17,939 nucleotides of DNA from Peptococcaceae bacterium UBA4997 (GTDB lineage Bacteria; Bacillota; Dehalobacteriia; UBA4068; UBA4997): contig DGYV01000029.1 of the NCBI GenBank assembly GCA_002398485.1, forward strand, positions 1 to 17,939. The letters are read 5' to 3'. This document shows positions 1 through 6,217 of this stretch, piece after piece (position 1 is the first letter of the stretch; the number at the start of each line of letters is the position of its first letter). A program made the translations under genes and the position numbers. The notes beneath the pieces are model-generated. The model had not been told where the DNA came from. It searched no databases and was given only the letters and a program-made list of their open reading frames with translations.

Positions 1-575
1 GATGCTGCCAAAACCGTGGATGAGATCACCGATGTATTGATGAATGGTAATGCCGCAGCAGCTGCTCCTGTTGCCGAGGCTAAAGCAGAAGGTAAGGATG
101 TTAAAGCTGTTTTAGCTAATGCAAAAACTGCCATCATCGTACCCGGTTATGGTATGGCTTTGGCACAGGCACAGCATAAAGTTAAAACATTGGCAGATAA
201 ACTTGTTGATAAAGGCGTAGACCTTGAATATGCCATCCACCCCGTAGCGGGCAGGATGCCGGGACACATGAATGTACTGCTTGCTGAGGCAGACGTACCC
301 TATGAAAGCTTGAAAGAAATGGATGAAGTCAATCCTAAGTTCAAAGAAACCGATGTTGTTATCATCGTAGGCGCGAACGACGTTGTAAACCCTGCAGCTA
401 TAGTTGCAGAAGGCACTCCTATTTACGGTATGCCCATTTTACGTGCGGACGAAGCTAAACACATCATCATCTGCAACTATGACCTAAAACCCGGTTATGC
501 GGGTGTTGAAAACCCCTTATATACCAGTGATAAAGTTACTATGATGTTGGGTGATGCTGCCAAAACCGTGGATGA
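1..575 (+). repeat. 23-bp exact direct repeat at 1-23 and 553-575 (domain III ends)
   Basis: The first 23 bases of the window recur exactly at 553-575, in the same reading frame, coding DAAKTVD followed by an acidic residue. The second copy is the true C-terminal end of PntB domain III. The first copy therefore probably marks the end of a preceding domain III that is cut off by the window edge. Confidence 0.85.
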
Positions 576-594
576 TTTGATTAAAATGCTTTAG
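1..594 (+). CDS. pntB: NAD(P) transhydrogenase subunit beta, C-terminal part (5' end outside window)
   Basis: The frame is open from base 1 to TAA at 592-594. From about base 100 the protein is a PntB domain III, the NADP(H)-binding Rossmann domain of the proton-translocating transhydrogenase. The family motifs are in order: VPGYGMALAQAQ, IHPVAGRMPGHMNVLLAEA, EMDEVN, GANDVVNPAA, YGMPIL, GYAGVENPLY and a GDAAKTVDDLIKML end. Two things are odd. Before an Ala-rich linker (about bases 40-85) the frame begins DAAKTVDEITDVL, which matches the end of a domain III, so a second copy probably lies just upstream. The triplet that in E. coli PntB is Lys-Arg-Ser and contacts the NADP 2'-phosphate is Asn-Tyr-Asp here (475-483). 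In the known enzyme the beta subunit sits in the membrane and works with PntA to exchange hydride between NADH and NADP+ using the proton gradient. Family assignment is firm; the cofactor preference of this copy is open. Confidence 0.93.
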   Translation, partial: DAAKTVDEITDVLMNGNAAAAAPVAEAKAEGKDVKAVLANAKTAIIVPGYGMALAQAQHKVKTLADKLVDKGVDLEYAIHPVAGRMPGHMNVLLAEADVPYESLKEMDEVNPKFKETDVVIIVGANDVVNPAAIVAEGTPIYGMPILRADEAKHIIICNYDLKPGYAGVENPLYTSDKVTMMLGDAAKTVDDLIKML

Positions 595-640
595 GCTTTT
601 CCCCTGCGGATAGTTTTATGATTTTATAAACTTCTTGTTT

Positions 641-688
641 AAGGCCGTTCGTATGTCTCCTTTACGCGCTCCTCAGCCGGACGGCCTT
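641..688 (+). other. inverted repeat in the pntB 3' region
   Basis: AAGGCCGT (641-648) pairs perfectly with ACGGCCTT (681-688) around a 32-nt loop, just ahead of the pntB terminator. It may be part of the 3' UTR structure; no T-run follows directly. No known RNA family was recognised. Confidence 0.4.
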
Positions 689-709
689 ATGCCTTGTTTA
701 TCTTTTTAC

Positions 710-743
710 AAACCCGCCCTTTTTAAGGGCGGGTTTGGTTTTA
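710..743 (+). terminator. intrinsic terminator of pntB
   Basis: A perfect 12-bp stem, AAACCCGCCCTT (710-721) with AAGGGCGGGTTT (725-736), has a TTT loop and is followed by GGTTTTA. It closes the pntB transcript before the typA promoter. Confidence 0.88.
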
Positions 744-833
744 TGTAATCAAGTTAAACATTATTATTGGTCTAAAAGAACATAATTTAAAATATCTGAA
801 AAGCGCGAATCCTGCTTAGTACAAGCCTTTTTC

Positions 834-863
834 TTGCATTATAGGCTGTAGTAGTGGTATAAT
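834..863 (+). promoter_or_regulatory. sigma-A-type promoter for typA
   Basis: TTGCAT (834-839), an 18-bp spacer and TATAAT (858-863) lie about 55 bp upstream of the typA start. A second overlapping TATAAT is at 863-868. The fit to the housekeeping consensus is good; the start of transcription is inferred near 870. Confidence 0.65.
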
Positions 864-919
864 ATAATGTAAAACTAAAAATAAAACAAGCATGAGTAAT
901 TATGCAGGAGGCTTAACAA

Positions 920-2734
920 ATGATTCGTAACGAACTCCGTAATATTGCCATTATCGCTCACGTAGACCATGGTAAAACCACCTTGGTGGACCAAATGTTG
1001 AAACAGAGCGATACTTTCCGCAAAAACCAAGTGGTGCAGGAAAGAGTAATGGATTCCAGTGATTTGGAAAGGGAACGCGGCATTACTATTCTTGCCAAAA
1101 ACACTTCGGTAGTATATAAGGGTACCAAAATAAATATTGTTGATACCCCCGGCCACGCTGATTTCGGCGGTGAGGTGGAAAGGGTTTTGAAAATGGTGAA
1201 CGGTGTTCTGCTTTTGGTTGATGCCTTTGAAGGCCCCATGCCTCAAACTCGTTTTGTATTGCAAAAAGCGCTGGAATTGAACCACCGTGTTATCATAGTA
1301 GTAAATAAAATAGACCGCCCCGATGCCCGCTTGAATGAGCTGGGTGATGAAGTTTTGGAACTTTTGCTGGAGCTGGATGCTTCATCTGACCAACTGAATA
1401 GCCCCATCGTTTATTGCTCGGGCAGGGAAGGTACAGCTTCGCTTTCCCCAAATGAGGCAGGAGAAGATTTGGTACCACTTTTTGAAACGATTTTGGAGTA
1501 TATGCCTGCACCCGAAGGTGATGCTGAAGGCCCCCTGCAAATGCTGGTTTCCTCTATAGATTACAATGAATATGTTGGGCGTTTTGCTATAGGCAGGATC
1601 GAGCGCGGCCGCATAACTACCAATCAGGAAGTAATGCTTTGCGACTATCACAGGAGCGATCTGCGCACTAAAAGTAAAGTAACGGCGGTGTATCAGTTTG
1701 ACGGCCTGAAAAGAACAGCCGTTGATACCGCTTATGTGGGTGATATAGTATCCATTTCAGGTATTGAAAATGTGAATATAGGTAATACCATTTGCGCAAA
1801 TGAGAAGGCGGAACCAATTCCCTTCGTGAAGATTTCCGAACCTACGGTGGAGATGACTTTTTGCGTAAACGATAGTCCCTTTGCAGGGCGTGAAGGCAAG
1901 TTCATTACCTCTCGCCAATTGCGTGAACGCCTGTTCAAAGAGCTGTTGAAGGATGTTTCTATTAGGGTGGAGGAAACGGAAAGCCCCGATGCCTTCAGAG
2001 TTTTGGGAAGGGGCGAAATGCACCTTTCTATTTTGATAGAAACTATGCGCCGTGAGGGCTATGAATTTCAGGTAAGTACTCCTAAGGTGATTTATAAAAC
2101 CATTAACGATCAGCTTTGTGAGCCTTATGAAAGGCTGGTAATAGATGTGCCAAGTGAATCCATAGGCAGTGTTATGGAAAAAATGGGTTATCGCAAAGGT
2201 GAACTGCAACAAATGACCCAGCAGGGCAACAGGATGCGTTTAGAATTCATCATTCCTTCACGCGGGCTTTTTGGTTATCGCGGTGAATTCATGACAGATA
2301 CCAGGGGCGAAGGCATTTTGAATGCTGTGTTCTATGAATACGGACCCATGAAGGGTGAAATAACCAAGCGTAATTACGGCAGCCTTATTTCTTTTGATAC
2401 AGGAGTGGCCGTTACTTACGGGCTTTATAATGCGCAGGAGCGCGGTAATTTGTTTATAGGCGCCGGTGTGCCTGTTTACGCAGGCATGGTGGTAGGTTCT
2501 TCCCCTAAGGCGGAGGATATTGCCGTGAATGTATGTAAGAAAAAACACGTTACTAACACCCGTTCCAGCTCTTCGGACGAGGCCTTGCGTTTAACACCGC
2601 CCCGTATTTTAAGCTTGGAGCAAAGCCTGGAATATATAGCTGATGATGAGCTTTTGGAAATAACTCCCGAAAGCACACGCATTCGTAAAAGGATTTTGGA
2701 TCACACTAAAAGGGCGCGTGCCCACAAAAACTAA
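920..2734 (+). CDS. typA: ribosome-binding translational GTPase TypA/BipA
   Basis: The 604-aa product has the usual length of TypA (also called BipA), an EF-G-like GTPase that binds the 70S ribosome and is linked to growth under stress and to large-subunit assembly. Visible G motifs are AHVDHGKT (residues 13-20), RERGITI with the switch I threonine (about 51-57), DTPGH (75-79) and NKID (129-132). Translation-factor domains II, III and V follow. The C-terminal TypA-specific part shows [21 protein letters not shown] and [17 protein letters not shown]. The start is ATG at 920, nine bases after AGGAG (906-910). The gene has its own promoter and a terminator at 2793, so it appears monocistronic. 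No oddities were seen. The His in DTPGH, expected for GTP hydrolysis, is present. Confidence 0.97.
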   Translation: MIRNELRNIAIIAHVDHGKTTLVDQMLKQSDTFRKNQVVQERVMDSSDLERERGITILAKNTSVVYKGTKINIVDTPGHADFGGEVERVLKMVNGVLLLVDAFEGPMPQTRFVLQKALELNHRVIIVVNKIDRPDARLNELGDEVLELLLELDASSDQLNSPIVYCSGREGTASLSPNEAGEDLVPLFETILEYMPAPEGDAEGPLQMLVSSIDYNEYVGRFAIGRIERGRITTNQEVMLCDYHRSDLRTKSKVTAVYQFDGLKRTAVDTAYVGDIVSISGIENVNIGNTICANEKAEPIPFVKISEPTVEMTFCVNDSPFAGREGKFITSRQLRERLFKELLKDVSIRVEETESPDAFRVLGRGEMHLSILIETMRREGYEFQVSTPKVIYKTINDQLCEPYERLVIDVPSESIGSVMEKMGYRKGELQQMTQQGNRMRLEFIIPSRGLFGYRGEFMTDTRGEGILNAVFYEYGPMKGEITKRNYGSLISFDTGVAVTYGLYNAQERGNLFIGAGVPVYAGMVVGSSPKAEDIAVNVCKKKHVTNTRSSSSDEALRLTPPRILSLEQSLEYIADDELLEITPESTRIRKRILDHTKRARAHKN

Positions 2735-2792
2735 ATTACAAATAGGTTTTGGCGGTGAGTTTTTGAGCAAATTCCTTTCATTATAGCTGGTA

Positions 2793-2829
2793 AAATTGCC
2801 GAAAAGCTTAGGTTTTCGGCAATTTGTTT
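2793..2829 (+). terminator. intrinsic terminator of typA
   Basis: A perfect 13-bp stem pairs AAATTGCCGAAAA (2793-2805) with TTTTCGGCAATTT (2813-2825) around a 7-nt loop. The downstream T-tract is short (GTTTA), but the last stem bases add T residues. Between here and the next start at 3034 there is an isolated TATAAT (2916-2921) without a clear -35; nothing else was seen. Confidence 0.75.
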
Positions 2830-3033
2830 AGATGTAGGGCAAGTGAAAAGCTTTGTTGAGTTCATATGTTTTTTAAACCCTATAAAACGAAATTATAGGC
2901 AGTTTTTCTTAAATATATAATAAGTTTTGCAAAAGAAACTTTAGAAGAAACATTAAAACGCTAAAAACAAAAGTTTGGCAAGGGCCGGCTTAAATAAATT
3001 TTTACCTTATTATTCAATTTTAAAGGTGATAAA

Positions 3034-4587
3034 ATGTCTATATTAAATGTGCAAAATGTGAGCCACGGTTTCGGCGCTCGCAAAATTTTGGAAAATGTCG
3101 GCTTTCGTTTATTGAACGGTGAGCATGTTGGTTTGGTGGGTGCGAACGGTGAAGGCAAATCCACTTTTTTGAATATCATCACGGGCAACCTTACGCCTGA
3201 TGAGGGCAAGGTGGAATGGTGCAACCATATAACCACGGGTTATTTGGATCAAACTACTAAGCTGGTAGCGGGCATGACCATACGCAATACCCTGCGTACG
3301 GCTTTTCAGCATATGTACGATTTAGAGGCGGAAATGCTGGCCGCTTATGATAAGGTGGCGGAGGCGGATGAAAGCCAAATGGAAAAGCTTTTGAACAATG
3401 CTGCCCAAATTCAGGATATTTTGGAAGAAAGCTCTTTTTATATAATAGATGTTAAAATAGAAGAGGTAGCTAATGGTTTGGGTTTAGGTGAAATAGGGCT
3501 GGACCGCAAGGTGGATGAGCTTTCGGGTGGGCAGCGCACGAAGGTTTTGCTTACCAAGCTGCTTTTGGAAAACCCCATGATCCTGATTTTGGATGAGCCT
3601 ACCAACTTTTTGGATGAAGAGCATATAAATTGGCTTAAGGGCTTTTTAAAAACTTATAAAAACGCCTTTATTTTGGTTTCGCACGACATCAGCTTTTTGA
3701 ACGAAGTGGTAAACGTCATTTATCATGTGGAAAATGCCGAGCTTACTAAATATACGGGCAATTACGAGCAGTTTTTGGAGCAATCTGCCTTGAAGCGCAG
3801 ACAGCAGCAGGCAGCTTATGAAAAACAGCAAAAAGAAATAGACAGGCTGGAGGATTTTATAGCCAAAAATAAGGCACGCATTTCCACCACTAGCAGAGCC
3901 AAAAGCCGCCAAAAGCAGCTTAATAAAATGGAGCTTATTGAAAATGTGCGGGAAAAAATTAAGCCAACATTTAAATTTGCGGAAGCCCGTACTTCGGGCA
4001 GGCTGGTTTTACAGGCCAAACAGTTGGTCATAGGCTATGGCGAGCCGCTTACTTCTCCTTTGAACCTTACTTTGGAGCGTGGGCAAAAAGTAGCTGTAAA
4101 AGGTGTGAACGGGGTAGGCAAAACCACACTTTTGAAAACTTTTTTGGGTATACTGCCGCCTGTAGCGGGCGAGCTAGAGTTGGACCCTTACTTATACCCA
4201 GGTTATTTTGAGCAGGAGGAGCCCGAAAACCATAACACAGCGCTGGAAGAGGTTTGGCAAGAATTTCCTGGTATGACTAACGGTGAAGTACGCAGTGCTT
4301 TGGCGCGCTGCGGCCTCACTACCAACCATATCACCAGTAAAATGCTGGTGCTTTCGGGCGGCGAGAATGCCAAGGTGCGTTTGTGCAAGCTGATGCTCAG
4401 GGAAGCTAATTTTCTGCTTTTGGATGAGCCTACCAACCATTTGGATGTAGATGCCAAGGCTGCGCTTAGGGATGCACTCATCAAATTCAAGGGCACTATC
4501 CTTTTGGTGAGCCACGATCCTGAATTCTATACTGATTGGGTAACGGATATTTGGAATGTGGAAAACTGGACTAATAAAATAGTGTAA
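3034..4587 (+). CDS. ABC-F family ATPase (ribosome-associated, subfamily not assigned)
   Basis: A 517-aa protein with two ABC ATPase domains and no membrane segment, which defines the ABC-F family. Domain 1 has Walker A GANGEGKS (36-43), signature LSGGQ (163-167), Walker B with DEPTNFLD (187-194) and switch His217. Domain 2 has GVNGVGKT (357-364), LSGGE (440-444), DEPTNHLD (464-471) and His494. Both catalytic glutamates are present. A charged, Gln/Lys-rich linker (about 248-315) is the interdomain arm that in relatives reaches the ribosomal P site/peptidyl-tRNA. Such proteins either assist stalled ribosomes or protect against ribosome-targeting antibiotics. It resembles the YbiT/YkpA-like housekeeping members more than the known resistance factors, but that is inference. 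The start ATG at 3034 follows AAAGGTGAT. It is flanked by terminators, so probably a single-gene unit. Confidence 0.9.
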   Translation: MSILNVQNVSHGFGARKILENVGFRLLNGEHVGLVGANGEGKSTFLNIITGNLTPDEGKVEWCNHITTGYLDQTTKLVAGMTIRNTLRTAFQHMYDLEAEMLAAYDKVAEADESQMEKLLNNAAQIQDILEESSFYIIDVKIEEVANGLGLGEIGLDRKVDELSGGQRTKVLLTKLLLENPMILILDEPTNFLDEEHINWLKGFLKTYKNAFILVSHDISFLNEVVNVIYHVENAELTKYTGNYEQFLEQSALKRRQQQAAYEKQQKEIDRLEDFIAKNKARISTTSRAKSRQKQLNKMELIENVREKIKPTFKFAEARTSGRLVLQAKQLVIGYGEPLTSPLNLTLERGQKVAVKGVNGVGKTTLLKTFLGILPPVAGELELDPYLYPGYFEQEEPENHNTALEEVWQEFPGMTNGEVRSALARCGLTTNHITSKMLVLSGGENAKVRLCKLMLREANFLLLDEPTNHLDVDAKAALRDALIKFKGTILLVSHDPEFYTDWVTDIWNVENWTNKIV

Positions 4588-4681
4588 GTAGCTTTTGCGT
4601 AATGGTATGGTTGCATTTAAAGACGGGTTATTCTTACTAAAAGCACTTAAAGAAGAATAGAAATAAAAAGATGTAAACTAA

Positions 4682-4726
4682 AAAGCCTGCTGTGGCATAT
4701 CTAAAAATGCTGGAGCAGGTTTTTTT
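4682..4726 (+). terminator. intrinsic terminator of the ABC-F gene
   Basis: CCTGCT (4686-4691) pairs with AGCAGG (4714-4719). An inner GCAT/ATGC helix (4695-4698 with 4707-4710) extends the hairpin across a small internal loop. Seven T residues follow (4720-4726), and A residues precede the stem. Confidence 0.85.
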
Positions 4727-4743
4727 ATGTTCGGTGTCAGCTC

Positions 4744-4844
4744 TGTTATTCTGAGAGCAAGTATATAGGAGAGCTTTTGCTTTTGTCTTTTTGAGCGTAA
4801 GCTAAGAATCTTAAAAATACTTAACTTAAGTTCAGGATGATAAT
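4744..4844. repeat. degenerate dispersed intergenic repeat (REP/MITE-like)
   Basis: GTCTTTTTGAGCGTAAGC (from 4785) and its inverted partner ending GTTCAGGATGATAAT (to 4844) form an imperfect inverted repeat with arms of about 30 nt. Most differences are transitions that keep G-U pairing. A third, weaker unit, GTTATTCTGAGAGCAAG, starts at 4744 in direct orientation. The pattern resembles the GTCATTCTGAGCG-type palindromic units scattered between genes in several anaerobic bacteria; that link is from memory and was not searched. No reading frame is convincing here. Confidence 0.5.
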
Positions 4845-4899
4845 CCCAATTCCTTGTTTTGTTCTGTTTTGTTAAAAGATTCTTTTTATTCGTCAGAAT

Positions 4900-4928
4900 T
4901 TGACATCTAACGTTTTTTGCCGTAAAAT
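4900..4928 (+). promoter_or_regulatory. sigma-A-type promoter for the FMN riboswitch/ribU unit
   Basis: TTGACA (4900-4905), a spacer of exactly 17 bp, and TAAAAT (4923-4928). The inferred start near 4935 is about 15 nt before the riboswitch aptamer, as expected for an RNA-controlled gene. Confidence 0.8.
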
Positions 4929-4950
4929 AGATATACAAATAAATAGCTGT

Positions 4951-5068
4951 CTTCGGGGCGGGGTGCAATTCCCCACCGGCGGTAATGAGGGTTAGCCCTA
5001 CAAGCCCGCGAGCTTTTAGCAGATTTGGTGAGATTCCAAGGCCGACGGTATAGTCCGGATGAAAGAAG
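4951..5068 (+). ncRNA. FMN riboswitch (RFN element)
   Basis: The conserved RFN blocks occur in order: CTTCGGGGCGGGGTG, AATTCCCCACCGGCGGT, AGCCCGCGAGC, CAGATTTGGTGAGATTCC, GCCGACGGTATAGTCCGG and GATGAAAGAAG. The closing helix P1 is CTTC (4951-4954) with GAAG (5065-5068). This RNA binds flavin mononucleotide and usually turns off riboflavin synthesis or uptake genes. Here it precedes ribU and is followed by an intrinsic terminator, so control by premature termination at high FMN is likely. Confidence 0.97.
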
Positions 5069-5096
5069 ATGATACGCGTTTTTAATGCGTCATTAC

Positions 5097-5124
5097 GCCC
5101 TGTACTTTGTACGGGGCTTTTTTT
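5097..5124 (+). terminator. expression-platform terminator of the FMN riboswitch
   Basis: GCCCTGTAC (5097-5105) pairs with GTACGGGGC (5109-5117), nine pairs with one G-U, followed by seven T (5118-5124). A second hairpin between aptamer and terminator (ATGA...CGC from 5069 with GCGTCAT to about 5092) may act as a spacer or part of an antiterminator. The antiterminator pairing itself was not worked out. Confidence 0.85.
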
Positions 5125-5161
5125 CGTAGACAGCCAAATCAAAAAGAAAGAAGATAGAACT

Positions 5162-5719
5162 ATGGAAAACACCAAAACGTTGAAAATGACTCGTGTTGCA
5201 ATTCTTTCCGCACTTTCTATAGTGCTGATTTTGCTTGTGCGCATACCGCTTTTCCCTGCGGCTCCTTGGCTTATTTATGATATGGCGGATGTACCCATTC
5301 TAATAGGCACTTTGTTTTTCGGTACGGGCGCAGGCATGACTATTTTGTCTATAGTTTGCCTTTTACAAGCATTTGCGCTGGGCGGCGATGGCTTGGTAGG
5401 TTTTATAATGCACTTTTGTTCCAGTGGTGCTTTGGTTATAATAGCAGGCTATATTTATGCCAAACGCGGCACTTTTAAAGGCCTTGTTCTTGGCTTGGTT
5501 ATAGGCTCATTGGCTATGACTGCTTTAATGGTGCCCTTGAACCTTGTTTTTACTGTACATTTTTACGGTGTGCCGCAGGATGTTGTAATAGCCTCGCTTG
5601 GGCCTGTGGTGATCCCCTTTAACCTTATCAAGGCGGGTCTGAACTCCATTATTGCTGCTTTAGTTCATAAGGGGCTTGCACCCGTATATGCTAAATATAT
5701 GATCCGCCGTAAGGCTTAA
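5162..5719 (+). CDS. ribU: riboflavin ECF transporter substrate-binding (S) component RibU
   Basis: The product is 185 aa if started at ATG 5162, a normal RibU length. It is almost entirely hydrophobic, with five to six membrane segments, and carries the S-component pattern YDMADVPILIGTLFFG at about residues 39-54, where RibU proteins have a similar D-x-P-x-LIG motif. RibU binds riboflavin at the outer face and delivers it with a shared energising module (EcfA, EcfA', EcfT) encoded elsewhere; none is in this window. The frame stays open upstream to ATG 5069, but that start lies inside the riboswitch platform and would add residues coded by the terminator, so 5162 is preferred. The Shine-Dalgarno (GAAAGAAGA) is weak. 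The FMN riboswitch upstream strongly supports the assignment. Confidence 0.93.
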   Translation: MENTKTLKMTRVAILSALSIVLILLVRIPLFPAAPWLIYDMADVPILIGTLFFGTGAGMTILSIVCLLQAFALGGDGLVGFIMHFCSSGALVIIAGYIYAKRGTFKGLVLGLVIGSLAMTALMVPLNLVFTVHFYGVPQDVVIASLGPVVIPFNLIKAGLNSIIAALVHKGLAPVYAKYMIRRKA

Positions 5720-5791
5720 TAAAGGTGCAAAAGTCTTATTTGCAAAATCAAAAGAACAGATAAATTTTTAAAAAATTAAATAAACTTAGTT

Positions 5792-5825
5792 AAAAAGAGC
5801 AGAATTATTTCTGCTCTTTTTAATT
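5792..5825 (+). terminator. intrinsic terminator of ribU
   Basis: A perfect 13-bp stem pairs AAAAAGAGCAGAA (5792-5804) with TTCTGCTCTTTTT (5809-5821) around a TTAT loop. The A-rich left arm and T-rich right arm could work in both directions. Confidence 0.88.
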
Positions 5826-5892
5826 GGTCTGTTAAACCTTAACATAAACCAATTAAAAAACACTTTATTTTTTAATGAAAAGTTTATGTTAA
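5817..5892. repeat. overlapping inverted repeats in AT-rich spacer
   Basis: TTTTTAATTGG (5817-5827) is the perfect inverse of CCAATTAAAAA (5849-5859). TTAACATAAAC (5839-5849) is the perfect inverse of GTTTATGTTAA (5882-5892), with an inner A-run/T-run helix. The arms overlap, so the two hairpins exclude one another, and the first also competes with the ribU terminator. From 5893 to 6036 nothing else was recognised beyond AT-rich spacer. Confidence 0.55.
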
Positions 5893-6036
5893 AAAGGATG
5901 ATTGAACAAAAATAAAAAACCAAATATTTATGCAGAAGTTTTTAGTGTTGCTGTATTTTCTTCGTTTTTAGTGTACGGTAAATAACCCTTAGTAGTTTTT
6001 TTAAGGCTTTTGTCGATTTTTAGATCCTGGAAAATG

Positions 6037-6065
6037 TTGACACTAGCTATATAAAGAGATAAAAT
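6037..6065 (+). promoter_or_regulatory. sigma-A-type promoter for the SLH protein gene
   Basis: TTGACA (6037-6042), a 17-bp spacer and TAAAAT (6060-6065). It would give a 5' UTR of roughly 145 nt, a long leader like those of other highly expressed surface-layer genes. Confidence 0.7.
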
Positions 6066-6160
6066 TGTTATTATACATACAAATTTTTTTAAAACAAATA
6101 AAAATTTTATGAATATTTTGGTATATTTTGCCGATAAACAATTATAGAGGTTTTTTTTGG

Positions 6161-6209
6161 TTTTAAACAAGGCTTGCCTTGTTAAAAATATTATACTAAA
6201 GTCAGGAGG
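6161..6209 (+). promoter_or_regulatory. leader hairpin and strong RBS of the SLH gene
   Basis: AACAAGG (6166-6172) pairs with CCTTGTT (6177-6183), extended by T/A runs on both sides, just upstream of AGGAGG (6204-6209). The ribosome site is eight bases before the TTG start at 6218 and decides that start: the first in-frame ATG (6233) is too far from it. The hairpin may stabilise the message. Confidence 0.55.
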
Positions 6210-6217
6210 TTTAAATA

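Noticed and set aside
5069..5161. Upstream in-frame extension of ribU starting at ATG 5069
   Set aside because: It lies in the riboswitch expression platform and would translate through the terminator hairpin; ATG 5162 gives a normal RibU length.
4678..5244. 188-codon minus-strand frame across the ribU leader
   Set aside because: It is antisense to the FMN riboswitch, two terminators and the start of ribU; the peptide resembles no protein.
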